Shown: positions 24,852 through 34,268 of the stretch, one piece after another
Numbering within the stretch: the first letter of the stretch is position 1
Layout: each line of letters opens with the position of its first letter
Source: Nocardia sp. XZ_19_385
GTDB taxonomy: Bacteria > Actinomycetota > Actinomycetes > Mycobacteriales > Mycobacteriaceae
Assembly: GCF_015355755.1 (NCBI RefSeq)
Contig: NZ_JACVEE010000002.1
Span: forward strand, 1,674,001-1,738,000
Direction: 5' to 3'
Length of the DNA: 64,000 bases
The notes under the pieces: model-generated
Databases searched by the model: none
Told to the model about the DNA's origin: nothing
The model's input: only the letters and a program-made list of their open reading frames with translations
Program-made: the position numbers and the translations under genes

Positions 24852-24892
24852 AGAGACAACAGGTCGGCGTCAGGAAATTGGGGAGGCCGACC
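24852..24892 (-). promoter_or_regulatory. Hairpin directly after the polycysteine leader ORF
   Basis: GCCGACC (24886-24892) and GGTCGGC (24852-24858) form a 7-bp stem starting 2 nt after the leader stop codon. A ribosome stalled on the Cys codons would cover or free this region, as in attenuators. No run of U follows, so the control may act on translation or through Rho. Confidence 0.5.
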
Positions 24893-24894
24893 GA

Positions 24895-24981
24895 TCAGGC
24901 ACACAGGCAGCAACAACCACCGAGGCGGCACAGGTCTACTGTGCGGCGTCGGGTGAGCATCAGCTCGTGGTTGGTTTGCAC
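24895..24981 (-). CDS. Polycysteine leader peptide (cysteine-responsive attenuator)
   Basis: A 28-aa ORF that starts at GTG 24981, 7 nt after a TAAACT -10, and so is leaderless. It ends with the cysteine-rich stretch DLCRLGGCCCLCA, five Cys within 11 codons. Leaderless polycysteine ORFs are known in mycobacteria to make ribosomes stall when cysteine is low and raise expression of sulfur genes downstream. Here the next genes are DUF4395, rhodanese and sseC, a fitting target. An internal ATG at 24960 is an alternative start. Function is inferred from this similarity. Confidence 0.8.
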   Translation of the reverse strand: MQTNHELMLTRRRTVDLCRLGGCCCLCA

Positions 24982-24988
24982 GAGAGCG

Positions 24989-24994
24989 AGTTTA
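24989..24994 (-). promoter_or_regulatory. -10 element of the sulfur operon
   Basis: TAAACT on the minus strand is placed 7 nt before the leader GTG, setting the start of the leaderless transcript. The -35 zone is not canonical. Confidence 0.55.
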
Positions 24995-25119
24995 CCCGGT
25001 TCTTCCGGAGAATTGGACCCGGGGTTCGTCACACTTGTCCGAGTGCGGGCACGTACCCGGATTTTCCGGGCTCGGAAGGGTGATTTTCCGGTGGGAAACC
25101 CGCAGCGCCACAAAAATTT

Positions 25120-25557
25120 TCAAACGGTCAGCGGAGCCAGGGCGGTGCGCAGGTCCGCGGCCTTGGGTACGCCGGAGATGCGGAAGCGCTCCTTGCCCTC
25201 GGCGTCGAAGAGGAATGTGGTCGGTAGCGACAGCACGTTCAACTCCCGCGCCAGCACCGGTTCGGCGTCGATATCGACCTCGATGTCCTGCGGCGGCCGG
25301 GCCGTCTCGGCCAATTCCCCTGCGACCGTGGCGACTACCCGCCGCACCGCCACGCATGGTCCGCACCAGTCGGCCGAGAAGTGCAGCACCAGCGGACCCG
25401 AGCCGGTAAAGCCGGTGGCGGAGAGCAACTCCGCGCGCGTCGGGGTATCCGCGGCGGGCGCCGCGGTGTCGCGCACCTTGCCTTCGCGGCGCCGCCACAA
25501 CACTCCGACCACTATCGCGGCCAGGAGTACGACGATCAGAATTGTGATTTCGGTCAT
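25120..25557 (-). CDS. Membrane-anchored thioredoxin-family protein
   Basis: A 145-aa protein with an N-terminal helix (ITILIVVLLAAIVVGVLW) followed by a charged linker and a thioredoxin domain with the active site ADWCGPCVAV at about residues 63-72 and the cis-Pro segment LSLPTTFLF. The orientation of the anchor suggests that the domain faces the cytoplasm because the arginines follow the helix. It corresponds to ThiX (Rv0816c) next to the rhodanese operon. The ATG overlaps the stop of the LmeA-like gene (ATGA). Confidence 0.9.
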   Translation of the reverse strand: MTEITILIVVLLAAIVVGVLWRRREGKVRDTAAPAADTPTRAELLSATGFTGSGPLVLHFSADWCGPCVAVRRVVATVAGELAETARPPQDIEVDIDAEPVLARELNVLSLPTTFLFDAEGKERFRISGVPKAADLRTALAPLTV

Positions 25558-26369
25558 GGCTGCTGCAACCGATCCAGATCGAGGACGACGTTCTCGGCTT
25601 CACCCTCGACCACGATCTGCCCGCCGAGCGCGTACACCCGCTTCGGCTCCAGACCGAAGGGCAGTTCCTTGGTGTTGATGGTGTGGGTGAAACGTTCCAG
25701 CACCACCGCCTGGCCGGTCTCCGGGATGCGCGCGGCCGGGTTCGGGTCGGAGCTCTTCTCGACATAGAAACCGGTGGCGAGGATCTTCACCTGATCGCCG
25801 TCGAGCAAGAGGTCGGCCTTCACCTTCACGTTCTGGCCGCCGAGCGGCTTGCCGTACACATCGGTGAGGTTGAAACTCGTCGGCAGCGTGCCGGTGAGCA
25901 CCAGCGCGCCCGCCGTGGTCATCCCCGTTCCGCCGGACCCGCCGGTGCCGTCGGATTTATCCGCCGGGCGCGAATGAACTTGCAGGTCAGGGATTTTGAA
26001 GAGCCGGCCGAGCTCGACCGGCTCCACCCGCATCAACGCGGTGACCCGGCTCACCGGGACGTTGCGCACATTGCCGTCGGCCAGATCCCGGAACGGCAGG
26101 CGCGCGTCGCGCAGGTTCGCCTCGACCGAGATCTCACCGGGAATATCGGGCCGCATGTAGCGCGCCCGGATGTCCACGTTCTCGTACTCGCCGTCGAGGG
26201 CTTGGCCGAGGAACGGGAAGCCGTGGATCGTCACCTCCGGATCGGCGGTGAGGTCGGCGCCGGCGCGCAGCGCGCGGGACACGCGGTACTCCGAATAGGC
26301 GGCGGCCGTGAAGTCGACAACCACGGCCAGCCCGGCGAGTACCAGCAACCCGATGATCAGCTTGCGCAT
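25554..26369 (-). CDS. LmeA-like DUF2993 phospholipid-binding protein
   Basis: A 271-aa protein with a cleavable or anchoring N-terminal signal (LIIGLLVLAGLAVVVDF) and a DUF2993 domain (SRALRAGADLTADPEVTIHGFPFL). In mycobacteria the homologue LmeA (Rv0817c) sits in the periplasm and helps elongate the mannan core of lipomannan. A Gly/Thr-rich segment (GTGGSGGTG) near residue 142 is a likely loop. TAGGGT 7 nt before ATG 26369 marks it as leaderless. It is followed by the thioredoxin gene in the same unit. Confidence 0.85.
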   Translation of the reverse strand: MRKLIIGLLVLAGLAVVVDFTAAAYSEYRVSRALRAGADLTADPEVTIHGFPFLGQALDGEYENVDIRARYMRPDIPGEISVEANLRDARLPFRDLADGNVRNVPVSRVTALMRVEPVELGRLFKIPDLQVHSRPADKSDGTGGSGGTGMTTAGALVLTGTLPTSFNLTDVYGKPLGGQNVKVKADLLLDGDQVKILATGFYVEKSSDPNPAARIPETGQAVVLERFTHTINTKELPFGLEPKRVYALGGQIVVEGEAENVVLDLDRLQQP

Positions 26370-26560
26370 GACAGAAACCCTATCGGGCGGCGGGTTTGCC
26401 GGATGAACTGTGTCGTTCCTGGCATAACGGTCACCGCATCGCGTGGTCTCGGGGGTTCACGCGCTAATCTTGCATCCGATTACCTGCGATCAGCGACGTG
26501 GCCAACAGCAGTGTTGCTGGTGACTTGCGTAGCCATGGCTATGAGATGGGAGGAGGGCTT

Positions 26561-27319
26561 GTGGAGCTGCTCCTGCTGACCTCCGACCCCAACCCCGAGT
26601 CGGTCCTGCCCTCCTTGGCGCTGCTTGCGCACAATGTGCGGCCGGCACCGACCGAGGTGGCGTCACTACTGGAGGCGGGCACGGCCGATGTCGCGCTCGT
26701 CGACGCGCGGACGGACCTGGCCGCGGCCCGCGGTCTGTGCCGTTTGCTGGGAAGCACCGGTTCGTCGGTGCCCGTGGTCGCCGTGCTCACCGAAGGTGGG
26801 CTGGTAGCCGTGAACGCCGACTGGGGCCTGGACGACATCCTGCTGCCCGGGACCGGTCCCGCCGAACTCGATGCCCGCCTGCGTCTGCTGGTCGGGCGCA
26901 ACGGCGGCGTGGCGAGCCCGGAGAACACCGGCAAGATCACCCTGGGTGAGCTGGTGATCGACGAGGGCACTTACACCGCGCGGCTGCGCGGTCGCCCACT
27001 CGATCTGACCTACAAGGAATTCGAGCTGCTCAAGTACCTCGCGCAGCACGCGGGCCGGGTCTTCACCCGCGCCCAGCTGCTGCAGGAGGTCTGGGGCTAC
27101 GACTTCTTCGGCGGCACCCGCACCGTCGACGTGCACGTCCGGCGCCTGCGCGCCAAGCTCGGCAGCGAATACGAATCGCTGATCGGCACCGTGCGCAACG
27201 TCGGCTACAAGGCGGTGCGCCCGTCGCGTGCGGCCAGCAAGGGCGAGCAGGTGTTCCCGGACGAGGACATCGACGGCGACGACGCGCCGCTGAGTCCGGT
27301 CAAGAATTCCTTCCCGTAA
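26561..27319 (+). CDS. glnR: OmpR-family nitrogen regulator GlnR
   Basis: A 252-aa orphan response regulator. The receiver-like domain (residues 1-110) holds the Asp in ALVDARTDL, which in GlnR is not phosphorylated in the normal way. The winged-helix domain (from residue 125) contains [19 protein letters not shown] and [18 protein letters not shown], nearly identical to mycobacterial GlnR. It activates ammonium uptake and assimilation genes under nitrogen limitation. GTG 26561 is set by GGGAGGAGG about 5 nt upstream and by the start ELLLLTS. An acidic C-terminal tail is present. Confidence 0.94.
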   Translation: MELLLLTSDPNPESVLPSLALLAHNVRPAPTEVASLLEAGTADVALVDARTDLAAARGLCRLLGSTGSSVPVVAVLTEGGLVAVNADWGLDDILLPGTGPAELDARLRLLVGRNGGVASPENTGKITLGELVIDEGTYTARLRGRPLDLTYKEFELLKYLAQHAGRVFTRAQLLQEVWGYDFFGGTRTVDVHVRRLRAKLGSEYESLIGTVRNVGYKAVRPSRAASKGEQVFPDEDIDGDDAPLSPVKNSFP

Positions 27320-27413
27320 CTCGCTCCGCGCCGGAATGCCGCGAGCGTGTGCGGTGCTGTAGGACATCAGGCGTGCACGCTCGGTGGCGCGCGAACGCGA
27401 AAGGGGTACGGCC

Positions 27414-28319
27414 GTGAACGAGGCTGCGCTGGAGTGGGTGGAGCGGCTGCCCGAGGATCTCGTCCCGGAGGTGCGGGGCGTGCTCGCGCGCGCGACCGCC
27501 GCGGACGGCGTGGCGCCGATCTCCGAGCAGGCCGTGCTGTCGCTCACCGCCGACGCTCCGGCCCGGCATCTGTTCGTCCGGCGGGCCGGAGCGGTCGCCG
27601 GTTACGCGAATCTCGTTCCCGCGCACGGCGAGCACTCCGCCATGGCCGAGGTCGCGGTGGATCCGGAGTTCCGTGGTCAGGGCATCGGCGCCGAATTGGT
27701 GTCCGCGGTACTGGCCGAAGGCGGCCCCGGCGCCCGGGTCTGGGCACACGGCGACCGCCCGGCCGCCAAGGCCGTCGCGGCCCGGCTGGGTTTGGTGACA
27801 GCGCGCGAACTCTGGCAGATGCGCCGCCCGCTGGCTACACCGGAGCTACCGGAACTTGCCGTCCCGGACGGCATCGTCCTGCGCACCTATGCCGGCCCCG
27901 CCGACGACGCCGAATTGCTGCGCGTCAACGCCGCCGCTTTCTCCTGGCATCCGGAGCAGGGCGGCTGGACCGAACGCGACATCGAGATCCGCCGCGACGC
28001 CGACTGGTTCGACCCGAAGGGCCTGTTCATCGCGGCCGACCCGGCGGATCCGGCCCGCATCCTCGGCTTCCACTGGACCAAGGTGCACCTCGACGAGGAT
28101 CCCGCTATCGGTGAGGTCTACGTCGTCGGCATCGATCCCGCCGCCCAGGGTCGCGGCCTCGGCCGGCTGCTCACCCTCGCGGGTCTGCACTACCTGCGGG
28201 AACGCGAGCTCGGCGAGGTCCTGCTCTACACCGAGGCCGACAACACCGCCGCCGTGAACACCTACACCAAACTCGGTTTCGCCCCGGCGCACATCGACGC
28301 CGCCTACGCCGCCTCCTGA
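27414..28319 (+). CDS. mshD: Mycothiol synthase
   Basis: A 301-aa protein with two GNAT domains. The N-terminal one has VDPEFRGQGIGAELV, the C-terminal one VGIDPAAQGRGLGRLL. It acetylates Cys-GlcN-Ins with acetyl-CoA, the last step of mycothiol synthesis. GTG 27414 has AAAGGGG 8 nt upstream; an upstream GTG (27384) is less likely. The position after glnR matches M. tuberculosis (Rv0818-Rv0819). Confidence 0.94.
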   Translation: MNEAALEWVERLPEDLVPEVRGVLARATAADGVAPISEQAVLSLTADAPARHLFVRRAGAVAGYANLVPAHGEHSAMAEVAVDPEFRGQGIGAELVSAVLAEGGPGARVWAHGDRPAAKAVAARLGLVTARELWQMRRPLATPELPELAVPDGIVLRTYAGPADDAELLRVNAAAFSWHPEQGGWTERDIEIRRDADWFDPKGLFIAADPADPARILGFHWTKVHLDEDPAIGEVYVVGIDPAAQGRGLGRLLTLAGLHYLRERELGEVLLYTEADNTAAVNTYTKLGFAPAHIDAAYAAS

Positions 28320-28395
28320 TCCTCGACTAGCGCTCGTCCACCTCCGGCCAGCAAGATGGAGCCCGGTACCGAGCGGGGATGAGGGGGCAAAGAGC

Positions 28396-29331
28396 GTGAC
28401 AGACAAGGCAACCGGGCCGGACGGCCAGTCGCCACCGGATCCGCAGCAGACCCGGGTGTTCCCGGAAACGGAGGAACCGGCGCCCTGGTGGCAGACCGCC
28501 CCCACTACCCAGCAGCCCAGTTATCCGCCTCCCGAGGCACCGCCCGGATATCAGGTCCCCGGCCCCGGCGGGCAGTGGCCCGGCTACCCGCAGCAGGTGC
28601 CGCAGCAGCCTTACTACCCTGCTCAGCAGCCGTTTCCGGGATATCCGCCACCCCCGCGAAGCAATCAGGCGGGTTTGATCGTCGGCATCGTGCTGGCGGT
28701 CGTGGCCCTGGTCGGCGCGGGCATCGCCGCGGTCGCACTCGGTGGTAGCGATTCGTCGTCCAACCAGGTCGCGGCGACTACGACAGTCACCCAGACCACG
28801 CCCGCCGTCGTAGCGCAGCCCGGCTTCAAGACCATCGAGGTCCCGGCACTCGGCATCGCCTATGAGGTGCCGTCCGGGTGGTCCGCGGGCGCCGGTCCCA
28901 GCTCACACGGCGGCCTGACCGCATACGGCCAGGCGGGCGAGGGTGCGAAGTATTGCCCCGGGTCGGCCTACCGGACGCTGAGTTTCGTTGTCCGGTCGGA
29001 GCTCTCCGACCTCACGGCGGCCGCCCAGCGGGTGGCGGAGATCGCCGCCGAGACCGGATATTCGAACTCGAACTCGGGCGACCGCAACTACACCCAGCCG
29101 AATTCCAGAACCACCCGCGCCGGCCTTGCCGCTCGATTCGTGCTCGGCACCGGCCCATGGCAGCCCTCAGCACCTGGATGTACGACCGACGGCTACGCCG
29201 TCTACAGCCTCGCCTTCGAGGGGCCGAAAGGTGAGACGCTGGTGCTTGCCATCGAATCGGACCGGAACACCACGGGTCAGATGACCCTCGACGAAGTGGG
29301 CATAATTCTCGATAGCGTCCGTGCGAAATAG
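28396..29331 (+). CDS. Proline-rich single-pass membrane protein with extracellular domain
   Basis: A 311-aa protein. Residues 1-90 are a Pro/Gln/Tyr-rich cytoplasmic tail (repeats such as GYPQQVPQQPYY), followed by one helix (GLIVGIVLAVVALVGAGIAAVAL), a Ser/Thr linker and a globular domain of about 175 residues. The domain has two cysteines (KYCPGS and PGCTTDG) that could form a disulfide. Similar proteins are frequent in Nocardia and Streptomyces, sometimes under DUF8017; the function is unknown. GAGGGGG precedes the GTG start. It lies between mshD and the phosphate operon, which is not the case in M. tuberculosis. Confidence 0.7.
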   Translation: MTDKATGPDGQSPPDPQQTRVFPETEEPAPWWQTAPTTQQPSYPPPEAPPGYQVPGPGGQWPGYPQQVPQQPYYPAQQPFPGYPPPPRSNQAGLIVGIVLAVVALVGAGIAAVALGGSDSSSNQVAATTTVTQTTPAVVAQPGFKTIEVPALGIAYEVPSGWSAGAGPSSHGGLTAYGQAGEGAKYCPGSAYRTLSFVVRSELSDLTAAAQRVAEIAAETGYSNSNSGDRNYTQPNSRTTRAGLAARFVLGTGPWQPSAPGCTTDGYAVYSLAFEGPKGETLVLAIESDRNTTGQMTLDEVGIILDSVRAK

Positions 29332-29389
29332 CGCCTCTGGTAACACTGCGGCAAACGTCACACCGCATCGTGCGCAATCGCGCCGGGCT

Positions 29390-29411
29390 GTTCACTTTCC
29401 GTTCACCCAGC
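29390..29411 (+). promoter_or_regulatory. PHO box upstream of pstS
   Basis: Two adjacent 11-bp units GTTCACTTTCC and GTTCACCCAGC form the direct repeat recognised by PhoP/RegX3-type regulators in actinobacteria. TACGTT at 29439-29444 is a fitting -10. The pst genes should thus be induced by phosphate starvation. Confidence 0.75.
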
Positions 29412-29557
29412 TCGGGCCGACTGTCAACCGGGTGACCCTACGTTACTTATGGGTGGCTCAGCTGCCTGGTGCGCAAGTTCCCCGCGAACGGCACCACAAC
29501 ACCCGCCCGGGCCGGTGAGGGACCGGGCGAGTTCGGATGCGATTCCCCGGAGGAATA

Positions 29558-30670
29558 GTGAAGTTCAAGCGCAGCAGCGCCTTCGTCGGAGTGCTGGCCG
29601 CCGTTGCCATGCCGCTCGCCGCCTGTGGCAGCGACGACAACACCGGTACCGGCAACGGGACCGCCGCCAACAGCGACGTGCAGTGTGGCGGCAAGAAGGC
29701 CCTCAAGGCCAGTGGCGCCTCCTCGCAGAAGAACGCCATGGAGCGTTTCGTGGCCGCCTACGAGGCCAACTGCGACGGCTACACCCTCAACTACACCTCC
29801 AGCGGCTCCGGTGCGGGCGTCAACGAATTCATCGGTAACCAGACCGACTTCGGTGGCTCCGACTCCCCGCTGAGCTCGAAGAAGGAAGAGCCGGCCAAGG
29901 CGCAGGAACGCTGCGCGTCGCCGGCCTGGAACCTGCCGGTCGTGTTCGGCCCGGTCGCCATCACCTACAACGTCGACGGCGTCACCGACCTCGTGCTGGA
30001 CGGCCCGACCGCCGCCAAGATCTTCAACGGCGCCATCGCCACCTGGGATGCCCCGGAGATCAAGGCGCTCAACCCGAACGCCAAGTTGCCCGCGGACAAG
30101 ATCAACGTGATCTCCCGCTCCGACGAGTCGGGCACCACCGACAACTTCCAGCTCTACCTCGACGCTGCTTCCGAGGGCGCCTGGGGCAAGGGCGCGGGCA
30201 AGATCTTCAACGGCGGTGTCGGCGAAGGCGCGAAGGGCAACGAGGGCACCTCGGCCGCCATCAAGGCCACCAAGGGCTCGGTCACCTACAACGAGTGGTC
30301 CTTCGCCAAGGCGCAGAACCTCTCGGTCGCGCAGGTCGTCACCTCGGCGGACAAGACCCCGGTGAAGCTCACCGTGGAGACCGCAGGCAAGGCCATCGAC
30401 GGCGTGAAGATCAAGGGTGAGGGCAACGACCTGATCCTGGACACCACTTCGTTCTACAAGCCGACCGTGGCGGGTTCCTACCCGATCATGATGCCGACCT
30501 ACGAGATCGTGTGCTCGAAGTACAGCGACGCGGACACCGCCAAGGCGGTCAAGGCGTTCCTGACCTCGGCCACCAGCAACGGCCAGAAGGGCCTGGAGGA
30601 GAACGGGTACATCCCGATCCCCGACCAGTTCAAGACCCGCCTGACCACCGCGATCAACGCCATTTCCTGA
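29558..30670 (+). CDS. pstS: Phosphate-binding lipoprotein PstS
   Basis: A 370-aa lipoprotein with lipobox L-A-A-C (residue 24 region). The mature protein has the phosphate-binding motifs [29 protein letters not shown] and [12 protein letters not shown]. It captures phosphate outside the membrane for PstCAB. GTG 29558 is chosen because CCGGAGG lies about 5 nt upstream; an in-frame start at 29537 is less likely. A PHO box lies 150 bp upstream. Confidence 0.96.
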   Translation: MKFKRSSAFVGVLAAVAMPLAACGSDDNTGTGNGTAANSDVQCGGKKALKASGASSQKNAMERFVAAYEANCDGYTLNYTSSGSGAGVNEFIGNQTDFGGSDSPLSSKKEEPAKAQERCASPAWNLPVVFGPVAITYNVDGVTDLVLDGPTAAKIFNGAIATWDAPEIKALNPNAKLPADKINVISRSDESGTTDNFQLYLDAASEGAWGKGAGKIFNGGVGEGAKGNEGTSAAIKATKGSVTYNEWSFAKAQNLSVAQVVTSADKTPVKLTVETAGKAIDGVKIKGEGNDLILDTTSFYKPTVAGSYPIMMPTYEIVCSKYSDADTAKAVKAFLTSATSNGQKGLEENGYIPIPDQFKTRLTTAINAIS

Positions 30671-30685
30671 TCTGATCCGAAAGTC

Positions 30686-31768
30686 ATGACCGTGCACCCT
30701 GAGGTGACCGCACCGGGCTCGTCGAATTCGACGGGCCCGGCCGCGGCCGGAGATACTGCGCATATGCCGAGCGAACCCCAAGACGACGTGAACCTCACGA
30801 AGGAGGCTCCCGAACCGGAGTCGACTGTCGCGGTCCGTCGGCCCCACAGTCAGCGGGCGGAGACTGTTTTCCGGTCTCTCGCCACCGCGGCGGGCGCGAT
30901 CATCGTCGCTTCCATCGCGTTGATCGCGCTGTTCCTGCTGATTCGCGCGATCCCTTCACTCCGGGCGGACGAGGCGAACTTCTTCACCAGTACCGAATTC
31001 GCCACCACCGATGCGAACAACCTGCGCTTCGGCATCAAGGACCTGTTCATGGTCACGGTGTTGAGCTCGGTGTTCGCGCTGGTGATCGCGGTGCCCATCG
31101 GCGTGGGCATCGCGCTGTTCCTGACCCACTACGCGCCGAAGGCGGTGGCCAAGCCGGCCGCCATGCTGGTCGATCTGCTGGCGGCGGTGCCGTCGATCGT
31201 CTTCGGCCTGTGGGGCTTCCTGGTGCTGGCGCCGCAACTCGGCCCGGTCCAGACCTTCCTCAACGACAACCTGGGCTGGTTCCCGCTCTTCGCCGACGGC
31301 AACGTGTCGATCAGCGGCGGCGGCACCATCTTCGTCGCGGGCGTGGTGCTCGCGGTGATGATTCTGCCGATCATCACCTCGGTGTCGCGTGAGGTCTTCA
31401 ACCTGACTCCGGTCACTCACATCGAGGCCGCGCAGGCGCTGGGCGCCACCAAGTGGGAGGTCGTCCGGATGACGGTGCTGCCCTACGGCCGCTCCGGTGT
31501 CATCGCGGGCTCCATGCTCGGCCTGGGCCGCGCGCTCGGTGAGACCATCGCGGTCCTGGTCGTGCTGCGTACCGCCGCGCAGGCCGGGCAGTGGTCGCTG
31601 TTCGACGGCGGCTACACCTTCGCCTCCAAGATCGCCTCGGCGGCTTCGGAATTCAGCTCCCCGCTGCCCACCGGCGCCTACATCGCGGCGGGCTTCGTGC
31701 TGTTCGCGCTGACCTTCGTGGTGAACGCGCTGGCGCGGCTCGCGGCCGGCGGAAAGGTCAACCAGTAA
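30686..31768 (+). CDS. pstC: Phosphate ABC transporter permease PstC
   Basis: A 360-aa permease with six helices. A hydrophilic 65-residue N-terminus precedes the first helix. The coupling loop is [32 protein letters not shown] is a PstC hallmark. ATG 30686 is kept as start, but ATG 30764 has a better Shine-Dalgarno (GGAG at 10 nt) and may be the real one. The stop overlaps pstA (TAATG). Confidence 0.95.
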   Translation: MTVHPEVTAPGSSNSTGPAAAGDTAHMPSEPQDDVNLTKEAPEPESTVAVRRPHSQRAETVFRSLATAAGAIIVASIALIALFLLIRAIPSLRADEANFFTSTEFATTDANNLRFGIKDLFMVTVLSSVFALVIAVPIGVGIALFLTHYAPKAVAKPAAMLVDLLAAVPSIVFGLWGFLVLAPQLGPVQTFLNDNLGWFPLFADGNVSISGGGTIFVAGVVLAVMILPIITSVSREVFNLTPVTHIEAAQALGATKWEVVRMTVLPYGRSGVIAGSMLGLGRALGETIAVLVVLRTAAQAGQWSLFDGGYTFASKIASAASEFSSPLPTGAYIAAGFVLFALTFVVNALARLAAGGKVNQ

Positions 31769-32673
31769 TGGCGACGACGACCACGCTCGAGAAGCCGATC
31801 AAGGCGCCGACGTTCCGGCATGTGAGCACCGGCCGCCGGATCAAGAACAACCTCGCCACCGGCGCCTTCGCCGCCTGCTTCGCGATCGCGATGATTCCGC
31901 TGGTGTGGGTGCTGTGGATGGTGATCAGCAAGGGCATCACCGCGATCGCATCCGCCACCTGGTGGACCAATTCCCAGAAGGGCATCCTGCCCGACCAGAC
32001 CGGCGGCGGTGTGTACCACGCGATCTACGGCACCATCGTGCAGTCCGCGGTGGCCGCGGTGATCGCGGTGCCGCTCGGTGTGATGGCCGCGATCTACCTG
32101 GTCGAATACGGCCGGGGCCGGCTCGCCAAGGTCACCACCTTCATGGTCGACATCCTCGCGGGCGTGCCGTCCATCGTGGCCGCGCTGTTCATCTTCGCGC
32201 TGTGGATCGCCACCCTGGGCTTCCCACAGAGTGCCTTCGCGGTGTCGCTGGCCATGGTGCTGCTGATGCTGCCCGTGGTGGTGCGTTCGACCGAGGAAAT
32301 GCTCAAACTCGTCCCCGACGAACTGCGCGAGGCGTCCTACGCGCTGGGCATTCCGAAGTGGAAGACCGTCGTCAAGATCGTGGTGCCGACCGCGCTGCCC
32401 GGCATGATCTCCGGCATCCTGCTTTCGCTCGCCCGCGTCATGGGTGAGACCGCGCCGGTGCTGGTGCTCGTCGGCTACGCCAAGTCGATCAACTCCAACC
32501 TCTTCGACGGCAACATGGCTTCGCTGCCGCTGCTGATCTACCAGGAGCTGGCCAACCCCGAAGCCGCCGGCCGGGAACGCGTCTGGGGCGCCGCCCTCAC
32601 GCTGATCCTGCTCATCGCGCTGCTGTACGCGGCGGCCGCGGTCGTCAACAAGCTGCTCACGCGGAACCGATAG
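31768..32673 (+). CDS. pstA: Phosphate ABC transporter permease PstA
   Basis: A 301-aa permease partner of PstC with six helices. Hallmarks are VDILAGVPSIVAALFIF and the coupling loop LREASYALGIPKWKTV. MGETAPVLVLVGY precedes the last helices. The ATG shares a base with the pstC stop. PstB follows after 9 nt. Confidence 0.95.
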   Translation: MATTTTLEKPIKAPTFRHVSTGRRIKNNLATGAFAACFAIAMIPLVWVLWMVISKGITAIASATWWTNSQKGILPDQTGGGVYHAIYGTIVQSAVAAVIAVPLGVMAAIYLVEYGRGRLAKVTTFMVDILAGVPSIVAALFIFALWIATLGFPQSAFAVSLAMVLLMLPVVVRSTEEMLKLVPDELREASYALGIPKWKTVVKIVVPTALPGMISGILLSLARVMGETAPVLVLVGYAKSINSNLFDGNMASLPLLIYQELANPEAAGRERVWGAALTLILLIALLYAAAAVVNKLLTRNR

Positions 32674-32682
32674 GAAACTCTG

Positions 32683-33459
32683 ATGGCCAAGCGGATCGAC
32701 GTCAAAGACCTCAACATCTACTACGGCAAGTTCCACGCCGTGGCCGATGTCTCGCTGACCGTGCTGCCGCGCAGCGTGACCGCCTTCATCGGTCCCTCGG
32801 GCTGCGGTAAGTCCACCGTGCTGCGCTCGCTGAACCGCATGCACGAGGTGACCCCGAGTGCCCGCGTCGAGGGCGTGGTCGCGCTCGACGGCGAGGATAT
32901 TTACGGTGCCGCCATCGACCCGGTCGGTGTGCGCCGCACCATCGGCATGGTGTTCCAGCGCCCGAACCCGTTCCCCACCATGTCGATTCGCGACAATGTG
33001 GTGGCCGGGCTGAAGTTGCAGGGCGTGCGCGGCAAGAAGGAACTCGACGAGGTCGCCGAGCGCTCGCTGCGCGGTGCGAACCTGTGGAACGAGGTGAAGG
33101 ACCGTCTGGACAAGCCGGGCGGCGGCCTCTCCGGCGGTCAGCAGCAGCGGCTGTGCATCGCCCGCGCCATCGCGGTCTCGCCCGACGTGCTGCTCATGGA
33201 CGAGCCCTGTTCGGCCCTGGACCCGATCTCCACGCTGGCGATCGAGGACCTGATCACCGAGCTGAAGAAGGAATTCACCATCGTCATCGTCACCCACAAC
33301 ATGCAGCAGGCCGCGCGCGTGAGTGACCAGACCGGCTTCTTCAACCTGGAGGCCCAGGGCAAGCCGGGCAAGCTGGTCGAGATCGACGACACCGAGAAGA
33401 TCTTCTCCAACCCGGGCAAGAAGGCGACCGAGGACTACATCTCGGGCCGCTTCGGCTAA
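32683..33459 (+). CDS. pstB: Phosphate ABC transporter ATPase PstB
   Basis: A 258-aa ATPase. Walker A is GPSGCGKST, signature LSGGQQQRL, Walker [14 protein letters not shown], and the H-loop IVTHNMQQA. It has the PstB length and the Cys of DEPCSALD, which separates it from other importer ATPases. It powers phosphate uptake and, with PhoU, signals phosphate status. A strong terminator follows. Confidence 0.96.
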   Translation: MAKRIDVKDLNIYYGKFHAVADVSLTVLPRSVTAFIGPSGCGKSTVLRSLNRMHEVTPSARVEGVVALDGEDIYGAAIDPVGVRRTIGMVFQRPNPFPTMSIRDNVVAGLKLQGVRGKKELDEVAERSLRGANLWNEVKDRLDKPGGGLSGGQQQRLCIARAIAVSPDVLLMDEPCSALDPISTLAIEDLITELKKEFTIVIVTHNMQQAARVSDQTGFFNLEAQGKPGKLVEIDDTEKIFSNPGKKATEDYISGRFG

Positions 33460-33475
33460 AAGCTCCCTGTATGAC

Positions 33476-33508
33476 GAAGGCCCGCACCAGGATCTGGTGC
33501 GGGCCTTC
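33476..33508. terminator. Bidirectional terminator between pstB and phoU
   Basis: GAAGGCCCGCACCAG (33476-33490) and its exact reverse complement (33494-33508) form a 15-bp stem with a GAT loop between convergent genes. Confidence 0.85.
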
Positions 33509-33531
33509 TGTCGTGTCGGTGGAGGTGACTC

Positions 33532-34200
33532 TCAGACAACGGGTTCCGGGTCGGTGTCCGGGGGCAGCACGCCGGTGACCAGGAAGATGACGCGGCGGCC
33601 GATCTCGACGGCGTGGTCGGCGAAGCGCTCGTAGTAGCGGCCCAGCAGGGTGACGTCGACGGCCGCGGCGACGCCGTCCTTCCAGTCCCGGTCCATCAGC
33701 AGGGTGAACAGGTGCTTGTGCAGGTCGTCCATCGCTTCGTCGTCCTGATTGAGCTGGGCGGCGCGCTCGGGATCGCGAGTCTCGAGGACTTCCTTGGCGC
33801 CCGCGCCCATGTTCACCGCGATGCGGCCCATTTCGGCGAAGTAGCCGTGCACCGACTCGGGCAGGGCGGGGTTGGGATGGCGCCGGCGGGTGGTCTTGGC
33901 GACGTGCAGGGCGAGGGCGCCCATCCGGTTCACGTCGTTGACGATCTGGATCGCGCTGACGACTTGGCGCAGGTCACCCGCGACCGGGGCCTGCAGCGCG
34001 AGCAGCGCGAACGCGCGCTCCTCGGCGTCTGTGATCATGTCGGCGATCCGGTCGCCTTCGCTGATCACCTGCTCCGCGAGGGAGAGGTCGGCCTGGAGCA
34101 GCGACTGGGTGGCCCGCTCCATCGCCGAGCCGGCCAGTCCGGCCATCTCGCCCAGCAGGTGGGCAAGATCGGCCATTTGCTCGTTGTAGATGACACGCAT
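33532..34200 (-). CDS. phoU: Phosphate signalling protein PhoU (PhoY2-like)
   Basis: A 222-aa protein with two three-helix PhoU bundles. Metal-binding motifs are EEAFAL-like [11 protein letters not shown] and [16 protein letters not shown]. In mycobacteria PhoY proteins restrain the SenX3-RegX3 response when phosphate is plentiful. Similarity to PhoY2 (MR.VY at the start) supports ATG 34200. TAATGT (34209-34214) is a -10 only 8 nt upstream, so the mRNA is probably leaderless. It is convergent with pstB, as Rv0821c is with phoT. Confidence 0.93.
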   Translation of the reverse strand: MRVIYNEQMADLAHLLGEMAGLAGSAMERATQSLLQADLSLAEQVISEGDRIADMITDAEERAFALLALQAPVAGDLRQVVSAIQIVNDVNRMGALALHVAKTTRRRHPNPALPESVHGYFAEMGRIAVNMGAGAKEVLETRDPERAAQLNQDDEAMDDLHKHLFTLLMDRDWKDGVAAAVDVTLLGRYYERFADHAVEIGRRVIFLVTGVLPPDTDPEPVV

Positions 34201-34268
34201 GGAACAGAACATTAGTTCTCGTCCCTGACCGCGTCACCAACAGTGGGTAAATGGCAGGTGCCGAAGCC

